Shown here: one piece after another, positions 6,400-13,856 of the stretch
Position numbering within the stretch: the first letter of the stretch is position 1
Layout: each line of letters starts with the position of its first letter
Origin: JAABRU01 sp050180235
GTDB taxonomy: Bacteria > Desulfobacterota > Desulfobacteria > Desulfobacterales > Desulfococcaceae
DNA: 20,139 nt
Assembly: GCA_050180235.1 (NCBI GenBank)
Contig: JBFXEJ010000108.1
Location: 1 to 20,139 of the forward strand
Direction of reading: 5' to 3'
Notes under the pieces: model-generated
What the model saw: the letters and a program-made list of their open reading frames with translations, nothing else
The model's database searches: none
What the model was told of the DNA's origin: nothing
Made by a program: the position numbers and the translations under genes

Positions 6400-7794
6400 T
6401 CAGTCTGATTGTCCGGGCTGTGGGAGAACGGTCTGTGCCGACTCTGCAGGATAAAACGCCTTTTCCATATTCTGCCGGAACATCGGGGGGAAAATCAGCG
6501 CGCTCAGAAAAGACTCTATTTTCAACAGCTCCAGCACGGATTTCGGCAGGGGGGAACCGAAGCGAAATATGAGCGCTGCTTCCAGCATTTCCTGTGAAAT
6601 GACTTTCCCGCGTCCGGCCAGCACTGACACAGCGGCCAATGCCCGATCCTGATCTTTGATCTTCTGTGCTTTGAAATCCATGCGGATTACCTTTGCTTTG
6701 CAGTCCGGTATTTCCGTATCCGCAGCCTGCAGAATCAGGCAGTTTTCATCCAGACTGGCAAAAAGTTTCCGGCTCCTGTCAATGCCTTCCTGTGCCAAAG
6801 CAATTATGGCTGCCGGGTTTTCAATTCCTGTATAAGTGATTGGTTTTGGAGATAAAATCACCTCGGTTATGGAATGTCCGCGCAGCACTGTGATGGGATA
6901 GTCATTTTTCTGGGTGACATGAAGACCCGCACTCATTCCGGACAGACAGAGAATTTCTCCGGCTGTGAGAATCCGCTGTCCAGCGCTGCCAAGAATGACA
7001 GCTTCCTGTTTTTCCGCATTCAGGGGATTGAACCTTTTTTTAATCTGCTGCGGAGCAGGCGATTCTTTGATTTCAGCAGCAGTTTCCCGGTAATGGCATC
7101 CGTATTCCCTGCGCTGATTTTCCGCCACAGGCCCGTCAAATACCGGCATGGCTGCCAACTGTTCTTCTATGATTTTCGGGGTCAGCCGGTTGCGCTGAGT
7201 GTATCTGCCTGTGCAGATTCCCCATATATCCACAAGGGAAAATCCGTCAAATCTGATGGCTTTTTGCATAATATCCGGCAGATCTTTGCAGTATGCGGAA
7301 CAGCGGTAAACATAAGGCGCACCTGCGGAAGCTGCAACTTTGCATACATCAAAAGGCTGTTCCAGTTGGTTGAGAAAACCTGAACCCACCTGCGCGTTCT
7401 GGGGTGTGGTAGCGGAAAACTGGCCTCCGGTCATGCCGAAATTGAAATTGTTGAGAATCAGCAGCGTCAGATTGAGATTGCGGCGGCACGCGGCCAGCAG
7501 ATGCGCACCGCCAATGCCCAGTCCGCCGTCTCCCATTGTCACAATCACATGCAGATCAGGGTGGGCGAGTTTCAGACCCGCAGCATAAGTCAGTGCGCGG
7601 CCGTGCAGTCCGTGCATGGCATGGGTGTTGAAAAAAGTGTCAAACAGACCCGAACAGCCAATGTCGCTGACAATCACAATCTGATTTCCCTGCAATCCCA
7701 TCTGCCCAAAGGCCGTATCCAGCGCATGGGTGATCCGCTCGTGAGCACATCCGGGACAGAACACAGGCGGCCTTTTTGTATTCAGAAATGTCAT
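6400..7794 (-). CDS. korB: 2-oxoacid:ferredoxin oxidoreductase, fused beta and gamma subunits
   Basis: The protein (464 aa) joins two subunits. Residues 1 to about 235 are the thiamine-diphosphate-binding beta subunit: CPGCAHE (C13, C16), C47 in DIGCSGL and C193 in IWGICTG fit the ligands of its [4Fe-4S] cluster. MGDGGLGIGG (about 87-96) and NNFNFGMTGGQ bind the cofactor. Residues from about 262 to 440 (AVILGSAGQRILTAGEILC...) are the gamma (KorC-type) domain. The complex decarboxylates a 2-oxoacid to acyl-CoA and passes electrons to ferredoxin, or fixes CO2 in reverse. The start overlaps the korA stop by four bases, so translation is coupled. Substrate (2-oxoglutarate or a branched oxoacid) cannot be settled from sequence alone. 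Confidence 0.85.
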   Translation of the reverse strand: MTFLNTKRPPVFCPGCAHERITHALDTAFGQMGLQGNQIVIVSDIGCSGLFDTFFNTHAMHGLHGRALTYAAGLKLAHPDLHVIVTMGDGGLGIGGAHLLAACRRNLNLTLLILNNFNFGMTGGQFSATTPQNAQVGSGFLNQLEQPFDVCKVAASAGAPYVYRCSAYCKDLPDIMQKAIRFDGFSLVDIWGICTGRYTQRNRLTPKIIEEQLAAMPVFDGPVAENQRREYGCHYRETAAEIKESPAPQQIKKRFNPLNAEKQEAVILGSAGQRILTAGEILCLSGMSAGLHVTQKNDYPITVLRGHSITEVILSPKPITYTGIENPAAIIALAQEGIDRSRKLFASLDENCLILQAADTEIPDCKAKVIRMDFKAQKIKDQDRALAAVSVLAGRGKVISQEMLEAALIFRFGSPLPKSVLELLKIESFLSALIFPPMFRQNMEKAFYPAESAQTVLPQPGQSD

Positions 7795-8909
7795 TTTTCC
7801 AAAACCTCCCGTATCTGGCGCGGACTTATTAATTTGCCGTTCATCTGGCCGAAAAATTTTATATTTTTATTTGGCAGAATCCGCTGTATTTCCCGCACAT
7901 ACTGGCCCAGATTCATCTCAGGAACCAGAATCTTACTGTAATTTTTTGCTTTTTCCCGGATCATATTTTCCGGAACTGGCCACAGACTTTTAAGAATCAG
8001 CAGGGAAACCGGACTGTTTCCGGATTTCAAATCATCATGCACGGATTTTGCTGCGCGTGCGGTTACTCCATAGCAGATAATCAGAGTGTCTGATTTTGGC
8101 TCCAAATATTCCTCATAAATGCAGATTTGATCCGCAGCAGAGAGCAGTTTGTCCCGCAGCCGTTCCTGCATCCGGCTGATTTCCTCCGGATCAGTGGTAA
8201 TATATCCGTCCGGCCCGTGAGTGGAAGAAGTCTGGCGCACCAGTGTACTGTCTCCAATAGGCAGAAAATCCGGGACTGTCTGCTCCTCTGACACAGCAAA
8301 GGGAAGAAAGGGTCTGTCTGAAGATGCGGCTGCACGATTTTTTACTGCCATATTTCTGAGTGCATCCAAATCCACGCTTTCTTTGGTCATGGCAATTTCT
8401 TTGTTGGATGCAATGAATACAGGACAGCGGAATCGTTCTGCCAGATTGAACGCGTGAACAGTGAGAGTGAAACAGTCCCGCACATCTGACGGCGCCAGCA
8501 CAATCACCGGCAATCCTCCGGTGTTTCCCCATTGCAGAAATTGAATATCACCGTCCGCTCCTTTGGTGGCCGATCCGGTGGATGGCCCAAGCCTCTGCAC
8601 ATCCACAATCACAATGGGGATTTCACTGCCAATGGCAAAAGAAATGTTTTCACTGTACAGACTGATGCCCGGACCTGAAGTGGCAGTCATCACTTTCCAT
8701 CCGCTCATGGATGCACCCAGACAGTAACCGATGGAAGCAATCTCATCCTCGCCCTGCATACAGATGCCGCCCGCGGGAGGCAGGAGTTTGAGCATCATAT
8801 TGTATATAGTCGTGGCCGGAGTAATGGGATAACCAGCAAAAAAACGGCAGCCAGCCTGCATGGCTCCCCATGCAACTGCCTCGTTTCCTTCCATAAAACA
8901 GAGACTCAT
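7791..8909 (-). CDS. korA: 2-oxoacid:ferredoxin oxidoreductase alpha subunit
   Basis: The 372-residue protein carries the alpha-subunit (pyrimidine-binding) signatures: EGNEAVAWGAMQAGCRFFAG, YPITPATTIYN, QGEDEIASIGYCLGASMSG and TATSGPGISLYSENISFAIG. It has the length of KorA proteins without the gamma domain, in keeping with that domain being on the beta subunit here. The start at 8909 follows a weak GAGGAAGAAA ribosome site. It is the first gene of a two-gene operon with the beta-gamma fusion (four-base overlap). No separate ferredoxin-like delta gene is present beside it; upstream is a decayed nuclease gene. Confidence 0.88.
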   Translation of the reverse strand: MSLCFMEGNEAVAWGAMQAGCRFFAGYPITPATTIYNMMLKLLPPAGGICMQGEDEIASIGYCLGASMSGWKVMTATSGPGISLYSENISFAIGSEIPIVIVDVQRLGPSTGSATKGADGDIQFLQWGNTGGLPVIVLAPSDVRDCFTLTVHAFNLAERFRCPVFIASNKEIAMTKESVDLDALRNMAVKNRAAASSDRPFLPFAVSEEQTVPDFLPIGDSTLVRQTSSTHGPDGYITTDPEEISRMQERLRDKLLSAADQICIYEEYLEPKSDTLIICYGVTARAAKSVHDDLKSGNSPVSLLILKSLWPVPENMIREKAKNYSKILVPEMNLGQYVREIQRILPNKNIKFFGQMNGKLISPRQIREVLEK

Positions 8910-8954
8910 ATTTTTTCTTCCTCACAGTTTCCTGCTGACTTGCGGGACTCCACC

Positions 8955-9399
8955 TCAGTGCTCTGTCCCATGCTCATCCCACCATTTCCCGGCCTCTTTC
9001 AGATCCCTGAAATCCATTATGGAATCCCCGAAACGGAAGAGCATATCCGGCTCCGCATCCGTCAGATTCCACTCCAGCACCGGAGTGAGCCCTCCGAAAC
9101 GTTTCCGCAGCAGTCTGTCATAAACAGAGAAAACCCCTATCTTTTCCCCTATTTTTTTTACTCTCTTTTCCCCTCTCTTTTCCCCTGTTTTTTCCCCAAT
9201 CTTTTTTCCTCTGCGTTCAATCCTTTCCGCAAGTGTCATGGCTGTCTCCTTTGCTTTTTCACTGTCAAAGCAGGCAATTCCCTGCTCTAGCTGCTTTGAA
9301 GGCCGCATCATGGGGATTTTTTACAAAATTTTCATATTCATCATCGGATACGCTCATGCCTGATTTCATCTTTCTGGGGAAATTTTGCTTTTTATCCAT
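8955..9399 (-). pseudogene. Internally deleted Rpn-type (PD-(D/E)XK) nuclease gene
   Basis: From ATG 9399 a 44-residue frame encodes MDKKQNFPRKMKSGMSVSDD followed by EYENFVKNPHDAAFKAARAG, resembling the N-terminal NPHDxxFK motif of Rpn-family recombination-promoting nucleases. It stops at 9265-9267. A second, overlapping frame (9311-8955) encodes the C-terminal part: a Lys/Glu/Gly-rich repeat stretch (GKKIGEKTGEKRGEKRVKK), then VYDRLLRKRFGGLTPVLEWN and a WWDEHG end, as in the C-terminal tails of such proteins. The catalytic middle (about 200 residues in the family) is gone and the remaining pieces are in different frames. I regard it as a remnant. Confidence 0.6.
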
Positions 9400-9477
9400 T
9401 TTCCCTGAATTCAGGGTAAAAGTCAAATCCCAAAAAAATATGCGGGATTAATGTCAGTCCTATTATAATCAAAATTT

Positions 9478-9630
9478 GGTAGTGGGTCAAACCGGCTGAT
9501 GATGCGGAAAAAACTCTCCCCACCCCTGAGGAGGGGCGGGGGGTGTGTGGAAAAAGTTTATAACTTCAGGGCATTTTCCCCCTCCCGCCGGGGATGGGAA
9601 ATTCAGAACCAACTGATTTGACCCACTATC
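9478..9630. mobile_element. IS1-type MITE with 8-base target duplication, copy 1
   Basis: The left end GGTAGTGGGTCAAACCGGCTG and the right end (other strand) GATAGTGGGTCAAATCAGTTG match at 17 of 21 positions. CAAAATTT flanks both sides (9470-9477 and 9631-9638), an 8-base target duplication as made by IS1 elements. The same end sequence opens the IS1-family element at 20013. There is no coding capacity in 153 bases. The interior contains a CCCCTGAG...GGGGC hairpin also seen at 3073. The right end supplies the stop codon of glpB. Confidence 0.8.
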
Positions 9631-10891
9631 CAAAATTTTTTACCGCTTTATAAGCAGTGGCAATGGCCAGCCCGGAGCCGCATTTCATTCTCGGCCAGTC
9701 CTGATGGGCCAGGATGGAACCGGCTGCAAAGAGATTTTCATATACCGGTTTTCCGTCTTTTCCAATTGGCCGGAATTTTTCATCAATTTCCAGCCCGGCC
9801 TGACTGATCGGATGCCCGTCCGGGGCAAGAAAATCAGGATGATGCCACTGACTGCGGGTTTCCGGCTGAAATACGGGCAAATCAAAAACGGTTTCCCGTA
9901 TCTGTCTGCGGTTTGCGTGCAGTCCTTTTCCGAAAAAACGTCCGCTGGCAAGAATCGCTGCTTTTGCCTGTACCTGCGTTTCCTTTTCCGTATGTCCCAA
10001 ATCAAAAAGAAAATCCCCGTTTGCCAGCTTTTGCACTGCCAAAACCTGTTTTTGATAAAATGCCTGAATTTTCAGATGTGACAGTCCTTTTTCAAAAGCA
10101 GCCCGGATGCGGGAACCGGCAACCGAAGGCGGAATGGTCGGAATTTCAAACAGATCAATGCACAGTTCCTGCTCCAGTTGCGCAATAACTGACGCAGTTT
10201 TGCATACACCCAGCAGCGCGGGAACGCCAACTGTCTTTGTATTGGCAATATGGGGCCGAAGTTCCTGCATCAGCGCATTCTGTATTTCCGGAGTTTCCAG
10301 AATTTGGGCCAGATGCTGGGGATAAACATCGGCTTTCAGATTCGGGAGTGTCAGATGTGCGCTGCGCAGTTGAGGCCATTCATTCTTCAGTGTTTCCGCA
10401 ATCTGCCGGGAACTGAAAGCCTTCAGTCCCCGGAAATCGGCAATCAGGCATGGCAGTTTTTCCTCATACGCTCTAACGCCTTTCCACATGGACAAAGGAA
10501 CCCGGTATGTTGGTTTGACGGTTCCGGCAGGGGTTATTACCCGTACATTGCAATCCGGGTATCCGGTATAGGAAAGGCCGTTGTTTTCCATAAAATCGGT
10601 GAATTCTTCTATTGCCTCCCGGATTTCCGCTTTTGGAATACGGGCATAGGGATGCAATGGCATATCCCTGACCAGCGCGTCAATGGCTTCCCAGGGATTG
10701 TCCCATATTTTTCCTTCAGATACAGGATGAACTCCCATAAGATCCAGCAGCCCGCTGGAAAAATTGATGGCTCCGGTCATGCCTGTATGGGCTGTGGAAA
10801 TGCCTCTTTTAGCAGCAAACAACGCCGCTGCCATGCCTGCCAGACCATTGCCGATAACCAGCAGATCGCATGTGATTGTGGATTGTCTCAT
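9626..10891 (-). CDS. glpB: Anaerobic glycerol-3-phosphate dehydrogenase subunit B
   Basis: GlpB works with GlpA (and usually GlpC) to oxidise glycerol 3-phosphate to dihydroxyacetone phosphate and pass electrons towards the quinone pool. The 421-residue protein starts with a dinucleotide-binding fold (CDLLVIGNGLAGMAAALFAA, about residues 9-28) and contains GLLDLMGVHP, IPTIPPSVAGSRI, ILASGRFFGKGL and the C-terminal NLFAAGSILAHQDW...CGSGLAIATAYKA. Its length is that of the family (about 420). The stop codon TAG and part of the last Gly codon come from the IS1-type MITE inserted at its 3' end, so at most a few native residues were lost. It follows glpA with an 86-base gap filled by a palindromic repeat. 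Confidence 0.92.
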   Translation of the reverse strand: MRQSTITCDLLVIGNGLAGMAAALFAAKRGISTAHTGMTGAINFSSGLLDLMGVHPVSEGKIWDNPWEAIDALVRDMPLHPYARIPKAEIREAIEEFTDFMENNGLSYTGYPDCNVRVITPAGTVKPTYRVPLSMWKGVRAYEEKLPCLIADFRGLKAFSSRQIAETLKNEWPQLRSAHLTLPNLKADVYPQHLAQILETPEIQNALMQELRPHIANTKTVGVPALLGVCKTASVIAQLEQELCIDLFEIPTIPPSVAGSRIRAAFEKGLSHLKIQAFYQKQVLAVQKLANGDFLFDLGHTEKETQVQAKAAILASGRFFGKGLHANRRQIRETVFDLPVFQPETRSQWHHPDFLAPDGHPISQAGLEIDEKFRPIGKDGKPVYENLFAAGSILAHQDWPRMKCGSGLAIATAYKAVKNFG

Positions 10892-10913
10892 GTTTGCAGT
10901 TCCATTTCTGCAT

Positions 10914-10994
10914 TAGGGTGGGTGAAGCGGAGCGAAACCCACCATTTATTGCCATTGCCGCATGACGGGTTACGTTATCACTTCACCCGCCCTA
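10914..10994. repeat. Palindromic repeat TAGGGTGGGTGAAG...CTTCACCCGCCCTA
   Basis: TTAGGGTGGGTGAAG at the left pairs with CTTCACCCGCCCTA at the right. The middle holds GCGAAACCCACC and a GCCATTGCC stretch. This type, with GGGTGGGT and GAAACCCACC blocks, is a familiar dispersed repeat in environmental bacteria. It fills most of the gap between glpA and glpB and encodes the last five codons and stop of glpA. Confidence 0.7.
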
Positions 10995-12555
10995 CAGAAT
11001 TCTCCTTTACAAAAGGGAAAAGTTCCAGCCCGAAAAGCCCGCAGTGCAGGGCTTCCTGAATTTCCGCCTGCTCCAATGGCAGATCCCAAAGCATGGGATA
11101 TTTGCCTTTCCAGCGTTCGTTAAGAAAATCCCGGAGTTCCTTCAGTCCCCGGTCTCCGCTCAGTTCCTTCCGGTCATACATATAGGGAGCGATGCGCGCA
11201 CTGCAAAAACCGCCCTGGCACGGGCCTTTGCCGATACGGCTGCGAATTCCCACAGATTTCAGGGTGGGAACTCCGCCCTGTTCCCGTATGCCGTCAATTA
11301 TGCCGTCAATGATCCCTTTGGAAACCATTTCGCATTCGCAGAGAATCATGTCATCAGACGCGTGTTTTGTCAGCCACATTTTCGGGGCCAGCCCCGGTTG
11401 AGTCCACTGACCGCTGTCTGAAGATGGCAAAGGCAAGGTTGCGGTTTTGCAGGGAGCAGTCACACCAAGTTTCTGACAGAGCAAATCCGCTGTTTTTTCA
11501 GCCATGAGGCGGAAGGTGGTCAGTTTGCCGCCTGTAATGGTGATGAAATTGTCAATTCCCTGCGCTGCATGATCGATCAGCGCAAATCCCCGTGTCACAT
11601 TGCGGTCATCTCCGCCGGAAGAACCAATGAGGGGACGCACACCGGAATAGGCCCGGATATAACGGGTATTTTCAAGAACAGGAATCATGAGAGCGCCGTC
11701 TTCAATAATTTCATCCACTTCAGCTATGGTCGGTCTGCAGTCATCCGGATCTGCCGTGCGCACAGATGTGGTTCCCAGAATGGAAACTGTGCCGCCCGGA
11801 ACCAGAATATCGGCATTTGCAGGTTTGCGGAGACGGTTTATCACCCGTCTGCAGATGCGGTTCTGTGTGACCAGCAGACATCCTTTGGAATAAACCATAG
11901 GAATCTGTACGTCTGCCAGATTTGCAACAATTCCGGCCCACGCACCGCTGGCACTGACCACACAATATGCTTCCACTTCCTTTTCTTCACCGCTCAGGGT
12001 ATTCCGGAGTATCACAGAGCGGATGCGTCTGTTTTCTATTCTGAAAAAAATGACCTTATGATAACATAAAATCTGTGCTCCGTGCGCACGGGCCTGTGCG
12101 ATATTGTCCAGAGAAAGTTTGAAGGGATCAACAGACGCGTCCGCTACCTGATAAGCCGCTATAAGTTTGTCTGAAAGTTCCGGCTCCATATCCCTGGCTT
12201 CTTTTATGTCCAATGCTTTGGCCTGAATACCGCTTTTGGCGCAGAGATTGGGAAAATCCGCAATATAGTTTTCTTTATCCCCCTGAACCGCAACAAAAAG
12301 CCCGCCCGTATTTTCAATGCAGTGAGGCGCAAAATGTTTGAGGAGTTCTCCTTCTTCCCTGCATTCCCGCGCGGCTTCGGGATCAGATGCCACATAACGC
12401 GCACCGCTGTGAAGAAGTCCGTGATTTCCGCCGGATGCACCCGCGTTCACATCCTGTTTTTCCGCCAGCACACAGCTCACACCCCGCAGAGCCAAATCAC
12501 GGGCCAGCCCCGTTCCGGTTGCGCCGCCGCCGATAATCAGCACCTGTGTTTTCAC
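10978..12555 (-). CDS. glpA: Anaerobic glycerol-3-phosphate dehydrogenase subunit A
   Basis: This FAD-dependent catalytic subunit (525 aa) begins with a Rossmann motif (VLIIGGGATGTGLARDLALR, residues 5-24). It continues with ASGGNHGLLHSGARYV, the substrate-binding YSGVRPLIG and ITGGKLTTFRLMAEKTADL. A C-terminal BFD-like [2Fe-2S] segment follows (CECEM at about 403 and GPCQGGFCSAR at about 443), as in the GlpA of anaerobes. The start is GTG 12555, with AAGGAGA seven bases upstream. The final residues VGRVK and the stop come from the palindromic repeat at 10914-10994, so the native C-terminus has been replaced. The gene is followed by glpB; no glpC is adjacent. Confidence 0.93.
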   Translation of the reverse strand: MKTQVLIIGGGATGTGLARDLALRGVSCVLAEKQDVNAGASGGNHGLLHSGARYVASDPEAARECREEGELLKHFAPHCIENTGGLFVAVQGDKENYIADFPNLCAKSGIQAKALDIKEARDMEPELSDKLIAAYQVADASVDPFKLSLDNIAQARAHGAQILCYHKVIFFRIENRRIRSVILRNTLSGEEKEVEAYCVVSASGAWAGIVANLADVQIPMVYSKGCLLVTQNRICRRVINRLRKPANADILVPGGTVSILGTTSVRTADPDDCRPTIAEVDEIIEDGALMIPVLENTRYIRAYSGVRPLIGSSGGDDRNVTRGFALIDHAAQGIDNFITITGGKLTTFRLMAEKTADLLCQKLGVTAPCKTATLPLPSSDSGQWTQPGLAPKMWLTKHASDDMILCECEMVSKGIIDGIIDGIREQGGVPTLKSVGIRSRIGKGPCQGGFCSARIAPYMYDRKELSGDRGLKELRDFLNERWKGKYPMLWDLPLEQAEIQEALHCGLFGLELFPFVKENSVGRVK

Positions 12556-12690
12556 GGGAAATCTCCTTTTTTGATATAAAATTCATTCTAATTCATCATT
12601 ATTTCGGAAAAAGCCGGAATCCAGTATTCTCAAAGTGTTTCAGATATCGACTTTCGTCAATATGACTGTAGAATGTAACATAAACAAAAA

Positions 12691-12720
12691 CGCATAATCC
12701 AACGCCATATGCTTTACTTT
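12691..12720 (-). repeat. Tail copy 1 of the Sel1-ATPase gene 3' end
   Basis: On the minus strand this reads KVKHMALDYA, close to the last ten residues (KVKQMAVDYA) of the ATPase gene at 17113-19854. It has lost the stop codon. It directly precedes the hairpin repeat at 12720-12809. Bases 12556-12690 between it and the glpA start contain no gene. Confidence 0.7.
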
Positions 12721-12809
12721 GTCTGAACCATGATTCACAGGATTAAAGGATTGTCAGGATTATGAAAAATCATGGTAATCCTTTAATCCTGTAAATCCCG
12801 GTTCAGACA
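12720..12809. repeat. 90-base GGATTA-type hairpin repeat
   Basis: Left arm TGTCTGAACCATGATTCACA then GGATTAAAGGATT; right arm AATCCTTTAATCCTGTAAAT then CCCGGTTCAGACA. The arms pair over about 33 bases with few mismatches around a loop containing ATGAAAAATCAT. Near-identical copies occur at 14481-14570 and 17022-17111. It is flanked on both sides by copies of the ATPase gene tail. Confidence 0.85.
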
Positions 12810-12810
12810 G

Positions 12811-12832
12811 TTACGCATAATCCATTGCCATC
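12811..12832 (-). repeat. Tail copy 2, part one (interrupted by the IS5 element)
   Basis: On the minus strand this ends MAMDYA plus TAA, like the ATPase C-terminus. It continues on the far side of the IS5-family element at 13786. Joining the two pieces across the target duplication gives a continuous tail ending KVKQMAMDYA. Confidence 0.75.
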
Positions 12833-13785
12833 GAACTGTTTTAAACTTTTTTGCCTATACTTTAATTTTTTGATATTATGCATTATAATTATCCAAAATC
12901 AGATAATATTACATGGAGGATAATTATGAGCAGAATACCGACAAAACTGACAGCGGAAGAATTTGAAAAATATGCAGATCCTTATCTTAGCAAGGCGAAA
13001 CGTGGATATATATGTTCGATCCCTTTGTTTAAGGTTTTCAACTATATCCTTTACTTTCTTTACACCGGCTGCCAGTGGAAGATGATTCCCATTGACTGCG
13101 TACCGGATAATCCTGAGAAACCTGAGATCAGTTGGCAATCTGTTTATCACCATTTCCGGAAATGGTGTAATGATAACAGTTTCAAAAGGTTGTGGAATGA
13201 GAGTACCGAAAGCATCAGATCGTTTCTGAATCTGTCGGAGCTTAACCTGGACGGAACTCATACCATAGCCAAAAAAGGCGGGGAATCGGTTGCATATCAG
13301 GGACGGAAAAAGGCAAAGACAGGCAACATTCTTCCCCTGCTGGATAAAAACGGTTATCCGGTGGCTTCGACGGAAATTATTGCAGGCAATCACAATGATG
13401 CCTATGATTTTGAAAAGAATCTCCGTGATCTTTTTAAAGATTTGAAACAGAGAAACCTGCCGGTTTCCGGTTCTTATTTTAATGCCGATTCGGCATTTGA
13501 CACTAAAAAAGCACGGAAGGTATGTTTTAATAATGGTGTTATACCGAATATATCTGAAAACAGGCGCGGGCGTAAAAAGCCAAAAAGAGGCAGAAAAAGA
13601 CTTTTTAACGAAAAGATATATAAAAATCGCTTCGGCACGGAGCGAACCTGGGCGTGGGTTGATAAATTCAAACGCCTGCTTATCCGTTTTGAGCGGAATG
13701 ATACTCATTTTTTTGGACTTCATTGTATCGCCTTTGCAATGATAAATCTCCGAAATTTAATCGGAGAAAAAGTTTAAATCAGTTC
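12833..13785 (+). mobile_element. IS5-family insertion sequence, apparently complete
   Basis: The terminal repeats begin GAACTGTTTTAAACTTTTT at 12833 and, on the other strand, GAACTGATTTAAACTTTTT at 13785. ATC (or CATC, since one base is shared) is duplicated at both flanks (12830-12832 and 13786-13788). The single transposase gene is intact. Removing the element restores an uninterrupted copy of the ATPase gene tail, which proves the direction of events: the tail copy came first and the element second. Length is 953 bases. Confidence 0.85.
12926..13777 (+). CDS. IS5-family transposase
   Basis: The 283-residue protein has the N-terminal IS5 domain (FKVFNYILYFLYTGCQWKMI, with the SWQSVYHHFRKWCND helix). 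The DDE catalytic set is D109 in LNLDGTHT, D188 in YFNADSAFD and E239 in RFGTERTWAWVDKFKRL, with the downstream R and YREK-like spacing of the family. ATG 12926 has a GGAGGA ribosome site eight bases upstream; the earlier in-frame ATG at 12878 has none. No internal stops or frameshifts are seen, so the element may be active. Confidence 0.9.
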   Translation: MSRIPTKLTAEEFEKYADPYLSKAKRGYICSIPLFKVFNYILYFLYTGCQWKMIPIDCVPDNPEKPEISWQSVYHHFRKWCNDNSFKRLWNESTESIRSFLNLSELNLDGTHTIAKKGGESVAYQGRKKAKTGNILPLLDKNGYPVASTEIIAGNHNDAYDFEKNLRDLFKDLKQRNLPVSGSYFNADSAFDTKKARKVCFNNGVIPNISENRRGRKKPKRGRKRLFNEKIYKNRFGTERTWAWVDKFKRLLIRFERNDTHFFGLHCIAFAMINLRNLIGEKV

Positions 13786-13835
13786 ATCTGCTTTACTTCT
13801 TCAATGATGTCTTTCACAGGCTCGGCAATATCCAT
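13786..13835 (-). repeat. Tail copy 2, part two
   Basis: The minus strand reads MDIAEPVKDIIEEVKQM, against LAEPVKDIIEKVKQM in the ATPase gene. Together with 12811-12832 it forms a tail copy of at least 20 codons. The homology stops at about 13830. The ATG at 13835 is unlikely to be a real start. Confidence 0.75.
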
Positions 13836-13856
13836 TTAATTTTTTCAGTAAAGTTA

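Noticed and set aside
10250..11059. Open frame of 269 codons on the plus strand
   Set aside because: It lies opposite glpB, the glpA-glpB repeat and the end of glpA, and its translation has the Cys/Arg-rich look of an antisense shadow.
12899..13723. Open frame of 274 codons on the minus strand
   Set aside because: It is antisense to the IS5 transposase, whose catalytic residues are intact in the plus-strand frame.
13780..13835. Small peptide gene MDIAEPVKDIIEEVKQMN
   Set aside because: It is the IS5-interrupted tail copy of the ATPase gene; the apparent stop is created by the insertion and there is no ribosome site.
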